A stretch of DNA of 64,000 bases, taken from assembly GCF_900105175.1 (NCBI RefSeq), contig NZ_LT629771.1, forward strand, positions 5,724,622 through 5,788,621, written 5' to 3'. The notes beneath the pieces are model-generated. The model was not told the origin of the DNA and did not search any database. It saw only the letters and a list, made by a program, of their open reading frames with translations. The translations under genes and the position numbers were made by a program. Within the stretch, counting starts at the first letter, position 1; each line of letters starts with the position of its first letter. The DNA comes from Jiangella sp. DSM 45060 (GTDB lineage Bacteria > Actinomycetota > Actinomycetes > Jiangellales > Jiangellaceae). Below are positions 57,768 through 64,000 of this stretch, in pieces.

Positions 57768-57912
57768 GGCCAGCGCGCCGAGCTACCGCGGCTCGGCCGC
57801 CGCCGCAAACGAGGGCCAGCGCACCGGGCCGCCGTGGCTCGGCCGACGCCCGCAGGCGAGGGCCAGCGCACCGAGCGACCGCGGCCGGCCGACGCCCGCA
57901 GGCGAGGGTCAG
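57768..57912. repeat. Tandem array of 46-47-bp units
   Basis: Units beginning GGCCAGCGC start at 57768, 57814 and 57861, with a truncated fourth at 57907 (GGTCAGTGC). The truncated unit contains the stop codon of the HTH gene on the minus strand. A third type of repeat in this one intergenic gap. Confidence 0.85.
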
Positions 57913-58481
57913 TGCACCGGTCGCCGGCGACGGGTCTGGCGGGCGGCCCAGTGGTCGATGACGGGCCGGGTCCAGAGCGGCACCCGCTGGTTCAGCGTCG
58001 CGACGGGCGGCGGCATCTGCTGCCGTGCGTGGTAGGCGTTGACCGTGCTTCTGGTCACACCGAGCAGCCGGGCGATCGCCGACGCCGTCAGGAGGGCCGC
58101 CGGATCGAGTTCGGGCGCCCACAGGCCGACCACGACCGCGGACCGCGCCACGACCTCGTCAACGGGCACCTCGACGGTCGCCGACGGGCCGCCGAGCGTG
58201 GCCAGCGGGATGCACCACCGCAGCTCAGGACGTGCGTCGGGGCCTTCCAGCCAGTCGCGGTCGAGAAGGACGACCTCGCCGTCGTCGCGGCTGGCGCGAG
58301 GGGCGCCGGAGTAGCGGCGGCCGAAGGTGACGTCCTCGGCGCCGGGGACGGGCTGGCGCGTGGCCGTGTAGACCCAGGTTCCGCCCATCCGCAGATAGTT
58401 GCCGCCACCAACCACCAGCTCGGCATCGGGCCAGGTCAGAGGGCGCAAAGCGGCCTCCAACTCGGCTCCGGCGTCGAGCAC
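57909..58481 (-). CDS. Helix-turn-helix DNA-binding protein
   Basis: The 190-residue protein has an N-terminal region of unknown fold (LDAGAELEAALRPLTWPDAE, GTWVYTATRQPVPGAEDVTFG). A C-terminal helix-turn-helix follows, with LTASAIARLLGVTRSTVNAYHARQQMPPPVATL and a MerR/excisionase-like VPLWTRPVIDHWAARQ. The latter resembles the recognition part of transposon or plasmid HTH proteins. The GTG at 58481 has AGGAGG five bases before it. It is divergent from the M23 peptidase gene. Role unknown. Confidence 0.75.
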   Translation of the reverse strand: MLDAGAELEAALRPLTWPDAELVVGGGNYLRMGGTWVYTATRQPVPGAEDVTFGRRYSGAPRASRDDGEVVLLDRDWLEGPDARPELRWCIPLATLGGPSATVEVPVDEVVARSAVVVGLWAPELDPAALLTASAIARLLGVTRSTVNAYHARQQMPPPVATLNQRVPLWTRPVIDHWAARQTRRRRPVH

Positions 58482-58572
58482 GGTCGCCTCCTGGGAGTAC
58501 AGCCATTGGTTGTATATCGGGCAAAGCCCGCTTACAGTAGCCGCCGATGACCGCAGACAGGAAGGGCCCCGA

Positions 58573-59742
58573 GTGAGGAGACGATCTCTGGGGCCGATCA
58601 TGGCCGCAGCTGTCACCGCCGGGTGCCTCACCTGGGGAATGACGTCCTCGACGGCAGCGCCTGATCCCCGTGCAGCGTCCACCGCGCCCTCGGTCGAGGA
58701 GGCGCAGGCCGACCTCGAGTCCGCCCAGGCGGCGTTCACCACCGCCCAGCAGACCGAGCAGGCCGCCCAGCAGCGCGCCGAGCAGGCCAGCCAGGCAGCC
58801 GCCGACGCACGAACGGCCGCCGACCAGGCGACCGCCCGGGCCGAGCGGGCCCGCGGCGAGAGCACCGACGCCGCCGCGGCGGCCGACACCGCTCGCGAGA
58901 CGCTGGGCCGGCTGGCCGCGCACGCCTACATGACGAACTCCGAGCTCAGCGGACTCATGCAGCTCGGCATCGCCGACCCCGAGGAGTTCCAGGCCCGGTC
59001 CACCGGCGTCTCGGAGCTGATGCGGGTCCAGGACAGCGTCCTCGCCGAGGCCGCGGAGTCGCGCGCCAACGCGACCGACGCCGCCGCCCGGGCCGACGGC
59101 CACGCGGCCGCCGCCCTGGAGTCCGCAGCCGCCGCCGAGGAGCTGTCCACGCAGGCGACCGCCGCCCTCGAAGAGGCGTCGGCGGCCTCCGCCGCCGCCA
59201 GCGAGCAGCTGCAGAAGATGCGCGAGATCCACGCCGCCGCGGAGCAGGCCGCTCGCGATCGCGAGGAGGCCGAGAACCAGCCCGACCGCGGCGATCGCGA
59301 TGACGGCGACAACGGCACCACCGACACGCCCCCGCCCAGCGGCGACGGCGTCTTCCAGCGCCCGTCCAGCGGCAGCATCACGTCGCCGTACGGCATGCGC
59401 GTGCACCCGCTGACCGGCGTCTACAAGCTGCACAGCGGCACCGACTTCGGCGCGGCCTGCGGCACGCCGGTCTACGCGGCCTACCCGGGCACCGTCGACT
59501 CCGCGAGCTACGCGGGCGCCTACGGCAACCGCATCGAGATCTCGCACGGCGACGTCAACGGCGTGGACGTCACCACGACGTACAACCACCTGTCGGCGTT
59601 CAGCTCGAGCCGAGGCCAGTCCGTGGCGGCCGGCGACCTCATCGGCCGGGTCGGCACCACCGGGTCGTCGACGGGGTGCCACCTGCACTTCGAGGTGCTG
59701 GTGAACGGCAACTTCACCGACCCGATGGGCTGGCTGCAGTAA
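58573..59742 (+). CDS. Secreted M23 peptidase with coiled coil
   Basis: The 389-residue product has a signal peptide (about 1-32), then a long Ala/Gln/Glu-rich coiled coil (about 38-235; EEAQADLESAQAAFTTAQQ). An acidic linker precedes the M23 LytM domain (about 260-389) with HSGTDFG and HLHFEV as zinc-site motifs. It should cleave peptidoglycan cross-bridges or, in the NlpD/EnvC manner, regulate amidases. The start is a GTG with AGGAAGG upstream. It is divergent from the HTH gene. Confidence 0.9.
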   Translation: MRRRSLGPIMAAAVTAGCLTWGMTSSTAAPDPRAASTAPSVEEAQADLESAQAAFTTAQQTEQAAQQRAEQASQAAADARTAADQATARAERARGESTDAAAAADTARETLGRLAAHAYMTNSELSGLMQLGIADPEEFQARSTGVSELMRVQDSVLAEAAESRANATDAAARADGHAAAALESAAAAEELSTQATAALEEASAASAAASEQLQKMREIHAAAEQAARDREEAENQPDRGDRDDGDNGTTDTPPPSGDGVFQRPSSGSITSPYGMRVHPLTGVYKLHSGTDFGAACGTPVYAAYPGTVDSASYAGAYGNRIEISHGDVNGVDVTTTYNHLSAFSSSRGQSVAAGDLIGRVGTTGSSTGCHLHFEVLVNGNFTDPMGWLQ

Positions 59743-59746
59743 CGCG

Positions 59747-61111
59747 TCAGCTCAGGTCGAGCTCGCGCAGCGCGTCCTGGATGCCGCGGTGGATGGTCGG
59801 GTAGGCGTAGATCATGTGCCGCAGTTGCTCGACCGGCACCCGGCCGTGCACCGCGACCGACAGCGCGCCGAGCACCTCGCCGCCGGTCGGGCCGGCCGAC
59901 GTGGCGCCGACCAGCACGCCCTGACCGGCGTCGGCGACCAGCTTGATGAAGCCGTCGTTGCCAGCCTTGTGGATCCAGCCGCGCGATGTCGACGGCACCT
60001 GCGTGCTGCCGGTGCGGACGTCCAGCCCCTGCTCGCGCGCCTGCGCCTCGGTGAGGCCGACGGCGCCGATCTCGGGGTCCATGAACGTCACCCGGGGCAG
60101 CGCGCGGTAGTCGGCCGGCGGGCCGTCCTGGCCGAGGATGGCGCGGGTGACGATGTCGGCCTGGTAGGTGGCCATGTGGGTGAACGCGCCGTGCCCCGTG
60201 ACGTCGCCGACGCCCCAGAGCCGCTCGCCGGCCCGCAGGTGGTCGTCGACCTCGAGGAACCGGGCGGAGGGGTCGAGGCCGACAGTGTCGACGCCGATGG
60301 CCGCGAGGTCGGTGCGCCGGCCGACGGACACCAGCAGCTTCTCGGCGCTCAGCTCGGAGCCGTCGCCGAGCGTGAGGGTGAACGACTCGCCGTCGTGGCG
60401 GACGGCCTCGGCGCCGGCGCCGACGCGCACCTCGACGCCCTCGGCCGTCAGCACGCGCGCGGCCAGCTCGGACGACTCGGGCTCTTCGACGCCGAGCAGG
60501 CGGTCGGCGGCCTCGACGACGGTGATCCGCACGCCGAACCGGCCCAGCGCCTGCGCCAGCTCCAGCCCGATGGCGCCGCCGCCGAGCACCAGCAGCGACG
60601 CCGGCAGCTCCTTGGCCCGGACGGCGTCCTGGTTGGTCCAGTACGGGGTGCCGGCCAGACCGTCGATCGGCGGCACGAACGGCGCCGTCCCGGTGCCGAC
60701 GACCACCGCGCGGCTGGCCTCGTACGTCGTCCCGCCGGCCTCGACCCGGCCCGGACCGTCCAGGCGGCCCCAGCCGCGGACGAACCGCACGCCCTTGCCG
60801 ACGAGGCGGTCGACGGCGACCTGGTCGTTCCAGTCGTCGGTGGCTTCGTCGCGAATCCGTGCGGCGACCGGCGCCCAGTCGGGCGTGACGTCCGCGTGGC
60901 CGGCCATGCCGTCGACGCGGCGCCCCTCGGCCAGCAGATCGGCCGCCCGGATGATCATCTTGGTCGGGATGCAGCCGTAGTAGGGGCATTCGCCGCCGAC
61001 CAGCCGGCCCTCGATGCCGACCACGTTCAGACCCGCCTCGGCCAGCGATCCGGCGACCTGCTCGCCACCGACACCGAGCCCCAGCACGACCACATCGACC
61101 TGCTCGCTCAT
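59747..61111 (-). CDS. Flavoprotein disulphide reductase (mercuric reductase / Lpd-like)
   Basis: The 454-residue protein is a pyridine nucleotide-disulphide reductase: FAD motif VVVLGLGVGGEQVAGSLAEAG, redox-active CPYYGC, NAD(P) motif VLGGGAIGLELAQALGRFG, second FAD motif WGVGDVTGHGAFTH and the C-terminal dimerisation domain with IYAYPTIHRGI. The base dyad His-Glu of true dihydrolipoyl dehydrogenases reads AYPTIHRGIQD here, so the substrate may differ. The ATG at 61111 has GGGAGG. It converges on the M23 gene with a four-base gap. Confidence 0.9.
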   Translation of the reverse strand: MSEQVDVVVLGLGVGGEQVAGSLAEAGLNVVGIEGRLVGGECPYYGCIPTKMIIRAADLLAEGRRVDGMAGHADVTPDWAPVAARIRDEATDDWNDQVAVDRLVGKGVRFVRGWGRLDGPGRVEAGGTTYEASRAVVVGTGTAPFVPPIDGLAGTPYWTNQDAVRAKELPASLLVLGGGAIGLELAQALGRFGVRITVVEAADRLLGVEEPESSELAARVLTAEGVEVRVGAGAEAVRHDGESFTLTLGDGSELSAEKLLVSVGRRTDLAAIGVDTVGLDPSARFLEVDDHLRAGERLWGVGDVTGHGAFTHMATYQADIVTRAILGQDGPPADYRALPRVTFMDPEIGAVGLTEAQAREQGLDVRTGSTQVPSTSRGWIHKAGNDGFIKLVADAGQGVLVGATSAGPTGGEVLGALSVAVHGRVPVEQLRHMIYAYPTIHRGIQDALRELDLS

Positions 61112-61206
61112 CGCACCTCCCATGTTGCCGCCGAGCCTATGTCGATTCCGTTACGGCTCGTTCGTCAACGGTGATAGACAGCCACCGAGACGGAAGGACG
61201 AGCGTC

Positions 61207-61560
61207 ATGAAGTACATGCTCATGCTGTTCGAGCGGGACACCGACTGGGACGCGGTGCCGGAGGCCGAGCGTGCGGCGGCGCTGGACGAGCACGGGGCGT
61301 TCATCACCTACCTGCGCGAGCGCGGCATCGAGTTCTCCGGCGAGGCGCTGCGGCCGTCCACGACCGCGACCACGCTGCGCCCGGCCGGGCCGGACCAGGA
61401 GCTGCTGGTGACGGACGGGCCGTACGTCGAACTGAAGGAGAATCTCGCCGGCTTCTACATCGTCGAGGCCGCCGATCTCGACGACGCCGTCGAGATCGCC
61501 CGGCACTGCCCGACCGGCACCGGGACGGAGATCCGGCCGCTGTGGGACACCGGGATGTGA
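61207..61560 (+). CDS. YCII-related (DGPF) protein
   Basis: The 117-residue protein starts MKYMLMLFERD and has LLVTDGPYVELKENLAGFYIVEAADLDDAVEIA, the YCII/DGPF core. It is the partner of the ECF sigma factor immediately downstream; start and stop overlap by four bases (GTGA). In the ECF42 group such DGPF proteins are conserved but their biochemical role is unsettled. Ribosome site GGAAGG lies upstream. Confidence 0.9.
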   Translation: MKYMLMLFERDTDWDAVPEAERAAALDEHGAFITYLRERGIEFSGEALRPSTTATTLRPAGPDQELLVTDGPYVELKENLAGFYIVEAADLDDAVEIARHCPTGTGTEIRPLWDTGM

Positions 61561-62801
61561 CCGACGCCGTCGCCGACGCGCACCGCCGGGGCTGGGCCCG
61601 GGTCCTGGCCACGGTGGTGCGGGTCACCCGCGACCTCGACGCCGCCGAGGACGCCGTCCAGGACGCGTTCGCGGCGGCCGTCGAGCGGTGGCCGGTTGAA
61701 GGCGTGCCGGACGACACGACGGCCTGGCTGACCACCGTCGCCCGGAACCGGGCGCTGGACGCGCTGCGGCGGGAGCGGACGCTGGCCCGCAAGCTGCCGC
61801 TGCTCATCGTCCCCGGCGACGACGCACCGGCCGGCCGCGAGGCGATCGAGGACGAGCGGCTGCGGCTGGTGTTCACGTGCTGCCATCCGGCGCTGTCGCT
61901 GCCCAGCCGGGTCGCGCTGACGCTGCGCCTGGTCTGCGGCGTCCCCACGCCGGACGTCGCGCGGCTGTTCCTCGTCTCGCAACCGACCATGGCGGCGCGG
62001 CTGACGCGGGCGAAGAAGAAGATCCAGGCCGCCGGGATCCCGTACAAGGTGCCGGCGGAGCACGAGCTGCCCGACCGGCTGCCCGCCGCGCTGGCGGTGG
62101 TGACGCTGCTGCTCACCGAGGGCCACACGGCGTCGCGAGGTGCCGGGCTGGGCCGGCCCGAACTCGTCCGGACGGCGACCGAGCTGGCTGAGGTCCTCGC
62201 CGAGCTGATGCCGGACGAGGCCGAGGTGCTGGGCCTGCTGGCGACCGTGCGGCTGGCCACGGCCCGGCGGCCGGCCCGCCTCGACGACGACGGCGGGCTC
62301 GTGCTGCTGTCGTCGCAGGACCGGTCGCGCTGGGACCGTTCGCTGATCGCCGACGGGTGCGCGCTGGCGGCCCGGGCGATGCGGCGGGCGGTGCCGGGGC
62401 GGGCCGGGCCGTACGCGCTGCAGGCGGCGATCGCGGCTGTGCACTCGGAGGCGGCGACCTACGAGGCGACCGACTGGCCCCAGATCGTCGCGCTGTACGA
62501 CCTGCTGCTGACCGTGGCCCCGTCGCCGGTGACCCGGCTGGCCCGGGTGGCGGCGTGGTCGTATGTGGCCGGGCCGGAGTTGGCGCTCTCCGAGGTGGCC
62601 TCGCTGGCCGCCGATGCGCGGCTGAGCGGGTACTACGGCGTGCCGGCCGTCCGCGCCGACCTGCTGCGGCGGCTGGGCCGGACGACGGAAGCGGCGGCCT
62701 CCTACGAGGAAGCCGCCGCCTTGACCGCCAACGAGGTGGAACGGTCGTACCTGCTCGCTCAGGCCGCCGCCGTCCGCAGGACGGGACGGCGGCCCGAGTA
62801 G
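61557..62801 (+). CDS. ECF42-type sigma factor
   Basis: The 414-residue sigma factor has region 2 (VTRDLDAAEDAVQDAFAAAVERWP), region 4 (LTLRLVCGVPTPDVARLFLVSQPTMAARLTRAKKKI) and a C-terminal TPR-like extension of about 230 residues (AATYEATDWPQIVALYDLLL, ALTANEVERSYLLAQAAAV). That layout and the preceding DGPF gene define ECF42, which has no classical anti-sigma and is controlled through its extension. GTG start overlaps the YCII stop. The target is probably the YCII promoter itself. Confidence 0.92.
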   Translation: MTDAVADAHRRGWARVLATVVRVTRDLDAAEDAVQDAFAAAVERWPVEGVPDDTTAWLTTVARNRALDALRRERTLARKLPLLIVPGDDAPAGREAIEDERLRLVFTCCHPALSLPSRVALTLRLVCGVPTPDVARLFLVSQPTMAARLTRAKKKIQAAGIPYKVPAEHELPDRLPAALAVVTLLLTEGHTASRGAGLGRPELVRTATELAEVLAELMPDEAEVLGLLATVRLATARRPARLDDDGGLVLLSSQDRSRWDRSLIADGCALAARAMRRAVPGRAGPYALQAAIAAVHSEAATYEATDWPQIVALYDLLLTVAPSPVTRLARVAAWSYVAGPELALSEVASLAADARLSGYYGVPAVRADLLRRLGRTTEAAASYEEAAALTANEVERSYLLAQAAAVRRTGRRPE

Positions 62802-62858
62802 GCGCGGGCGTCCGGACACGAGCTCGGCGAACCGCCGATGGGTGCGGCACTCGTCTGC

Positions 62859-62967
62859 CGCGAGTCTGTCGGTGCCCGCGCGTAGGTTGGACCCACCCGG
62901 TCCGGGGCGGGGCGTGCCCACCCCGCGCGCGGCGCAAACCCCACTGTGGCCGGCCGCCTCACCGGCG
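62859..62967 (+). repeat. Copy D: long repeat with PafBC-type motif
   Basis: CTGTCGGTG (62866-62874), spacer CCCGCGCG, TAGGTT (62883-62888), then G/C-rich sequence to about 62967. The whole 109-bp stretch recurs as copy E 191 bases further on with a few differences. It lies between the convergent sigma and bL31B genes and points toward the latter. Confidence 0.7.
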
Positions 62968-63049
62968 TCCATTCACGCGCCCCGAACCGGGTGGCGACGG
63001 CGATCTGCGCCACTGGCGCCGAAGGCACACCCGGCGGCGCTGGTGCGGA

Positions 63050-63158
63050 CGCGAGTCTGTCGGTGCCCGCGCGTAGGTTGGACCCACCCGGTCCAGGGCG
63101 GGGCGTGCCCACCCCGCGCACGGCGCAACCACACTGCGGCCGGCCGCCCTCGCCGGCG
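63050..63158 (+). repeat. Copy E: long repeat with PafBC-type motif
   Basis: CTGTCGGTG (63057-63065), spacer CCCGCGCG, TAGGTT (63074-63079) and the same G/C-rich tail as copy D. It ends 26 bases before the bL31B stop. The two copies are a recent direct duplication, with unique sequence of about 80 bases between. Confidence 0.7.
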
Positions 63159-63183
63159 CCCGCTCAGTCCGATAAGGCGCCGC

Positions 63184-63429
63184 TCAGCGAGCGCTGTAGC
63201 GCCGCCGGAACTTCTCGACCTGGCCCGCGGAGTCCAGGATCCGCGTCCGCCCCGTGTAGAACGGGTGGCTCGCGGCCGAGATCTCGACGTCGACGACGGG
63301 GTAGGTGTTGCCGTCGTCCCACAGGAGGGTCTGGTCGGTGCGGGCGGTCGAGCGAGTGAGGAACGCCAGGCCGGCGTCGGCGTCGCGGTAGACGACCGGA
63401 CGGTAGTCGGGGTGGATGTGCTTCTTCAC
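63184..63429 (-). CDS. rpmE2: Ribosomal protein bL31, type B (zinc-independent)
   Basis: The 81-residue protein begins [20 protein letters not shown] and ends [23 protein letters not shown], the type B bL31 pattern. It lacks the CxxC zinc ligands of type A. Bacteria make it in place of the zinc-binding form when zinc is scarce, which frees zinc from ribosomes. The GTG start has AAGGAGG upstream. A Zur-type dyad lies 14-28 bases before the start, which fits that role. Confidence 0.95.
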   Translation of the reverse strand: MKKHIHPDYRPVVYRDADAGLAFLTRSTARTDQTLLWDDGNTYPVVDVEISAASHPFYTGRTRILDSAGQVEKFRRRYSAR

Positions 63430-63442
63430 GACAGCCTCCTTC

Positions 63443-63457
63443 TGATTGTCGTTCTCA
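63443..63457. promoter_or_regulatory. Candidate Zur box
   Basis: On the minus strand TGAGAAC-GACAATCA resembles the actinobacterial Zur consensus (TGAnAANNNNTTnTCA-like palindrome), with outer TGA/TCA intact. It is placed between the bL31B start and its upstream region. It also lies 60 bases before the FmdB gene on the plus strand. An imperfect match, supported by the known Zur control of type B bL31. Confidence 0.5.
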
Positions 63458-63517
63458 ACAACACGACCCGGCCGCCGGACATTCCCGCGAGCGCCCCGGC
63501 CCGGTATCCTCGACGAC

Positions 63518-63727
63518 GTGCCGACCTACGAGTTCCGCTGCCGCTCCTGCGGCTCGACCTTCGACGTCGTGCGGCCCATGGCCGACGCGAGCGCCGCGGC
63601 CCTCTGCCCGGCCGGCCATGACGACACCGTGAAGCTGCTGACCACCGTGGGCCTGGCCGGGCGAACCGGCGGCGACTCCGCACCTGCGGGCGGCGGCTGC
63701 TGCGGCGGTGCCTGCGGCTGCGGCTGA
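63518..63727 (+). CDS. FmdB family zinc-ribbon protein
   Basis: The 69-residue protein starts [18 protein letters not shown] at a GTG and ends in a Cys/Gly-rich tail (GGGCCGGACGCG). FmdB-type proteins bind zinc through CxxC pairs; here the second pair near the middle is reduced to one Cys (ALCPAGH). Often linked to regulation of amidase or formamidase genes, but function is unsettled. It lies next to the bL31B gene and shares the putative Zur region. Confidence 0.85.
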   Translation: MPTYEFRCRSCGSTFDVVRPMADASAAALCPAGHDDTVKLLTTVGLAGRTGGDSAPAGGGCCGGACGCG

Positions 63728-63777
63728 CCGTACGACAGGTCCAGGCCGGCAACGGAGCCGGCCGAGGGGGGACCGCC

Positions 63778-64000
63778 ATGAACGTCCACCACCACGCCAT
63801 CGTCATCAACTGGGCCGACGAGGCCGAGCGGTTGTGCGCCGCCGTCACCGACGACGCCGACTGGTACACGTCCGTCGCCCGCGAGCTGGCCCGGCCCGGC
63901 GACCGGCTGGCCGTCGACATCGGCTGCGGCGGCGCCGGCATGGCGGTCGCGCTGGGCGCCGCGCTGCCGCCGTCCGCGTTCGTGGTCGGGGTCGACGGCG
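63778..64000 (+). CDS. SAM-dependent methyltransferase (3' end outside window)
   Basis: 74 codons are visible. After an N-terminal helix (INWADEAERLCAAVTDDADWYTSVARELA) comes motif I as AVDIGCGGAGMAVALGAALP and the next strand VVGVDG, typical of class I methyltransferases. GAGGGGGG precedes the ATG at 63778. The rest lies beyond the window, so the substrate cannot be judged. Confidence 0.8.
   Translation, partial: MNVHHHAIVINWADEAERLCAAVTDDADWYTSVARELARPGDRLAVDIGCGGAGMAVALGAALPPSAFVVGVDG

Overview
The window is chromosomal DNA from a very GC-rich actinobacterium. Evidence: strong G/C bias at third codon positions, many GTG starts, AGGAGG-type ribosome sites, Sec and twin-arginine secreted hydrolases, F420/deazaflavin-type oxidoreductases, SARP/AfsR-type regulation, and an ECF42-type sigma factor with its DGPF partner. 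The mix of glycosidase, sulfatase, phytase and subtilase genes would suit a soil genus such as Jiangella, but I cannot prove the genus from sequence alone. I see no rRNA, tRNA, CRISPR array, prophage or insertion sequence.

Layout. 1-8 kb: a phosphoesterase with lamin-tail domains (5' end outside the window) translationally coupled to a sulfatase, a TetR/membrane-protein pair, an acetylxylan-esterase-like hydrolase, YaaA and a secreted beta-propeller phytase. 8-20 kb: transporters each beside its own regulator, one of them a frameshifted TetR, and two secreted M14 carboxypeptidases under a perfect CRP-type site. 20-35 kb: redox enzymes (LLM, imine-reductase-like, SDR, ferredoxin-reductase-like, DUF385) interleaved with TetR/ArsR regulators, and a 1036-residue SARP-NTPase-TPR regulator. 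35-42 kb: a secreted acidic repeat protein, an ICL/PEP-mutase-like enzyme, an 85-bp tandem array, PhyH plus AraC, and an AraC-type regulator with an 18-residue tandem repeat inserted in it. 42-46 kb: KhtT/KhtU-like K+/H+ antiporter pair, zinc alcohol dehydrogenase, Uma2 protein and a secreted EEP-fold enzyme. 46.6-50.6 kb: a 1332-residue fusion of a caspase-like domain, an SF1 helicase and a PD-(D/E)XK-like C-terminus. 51-64 kb: a giant subtilase, MGH1-type glycosidase with ROK regulator, tandem arrays, M23 peptidase, a flavoprotein disulphide reductase, the YCII/ECF42 pair, Zur-type bL31B, FmdB, and the start of a methyltransferase.

Two things stand out. First, the caspase-helicase-nuclease protein has the architecture of a conflict or cell-death effector, yet key residues in every module look substituted. 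Second, a GC-rich element occurs five times, always between convergent genes, and each copy carries an exact match to the RecA-independent DNA-damage promoter motif (TGTCGGTG-N8-TANNNT, the PafBC-type site) followed by G/C-rich, partly hairpin-forming sequence. Nine other convergent pairs have no such element and instead overlap at their 3' ends by 8-61 bp.

Gene logic is mostly local: regulator and target are divergent, with a perfect or near-perfect inverted repeat between them. Such operators are visible for five TetR genes and two ArsR-type genes.
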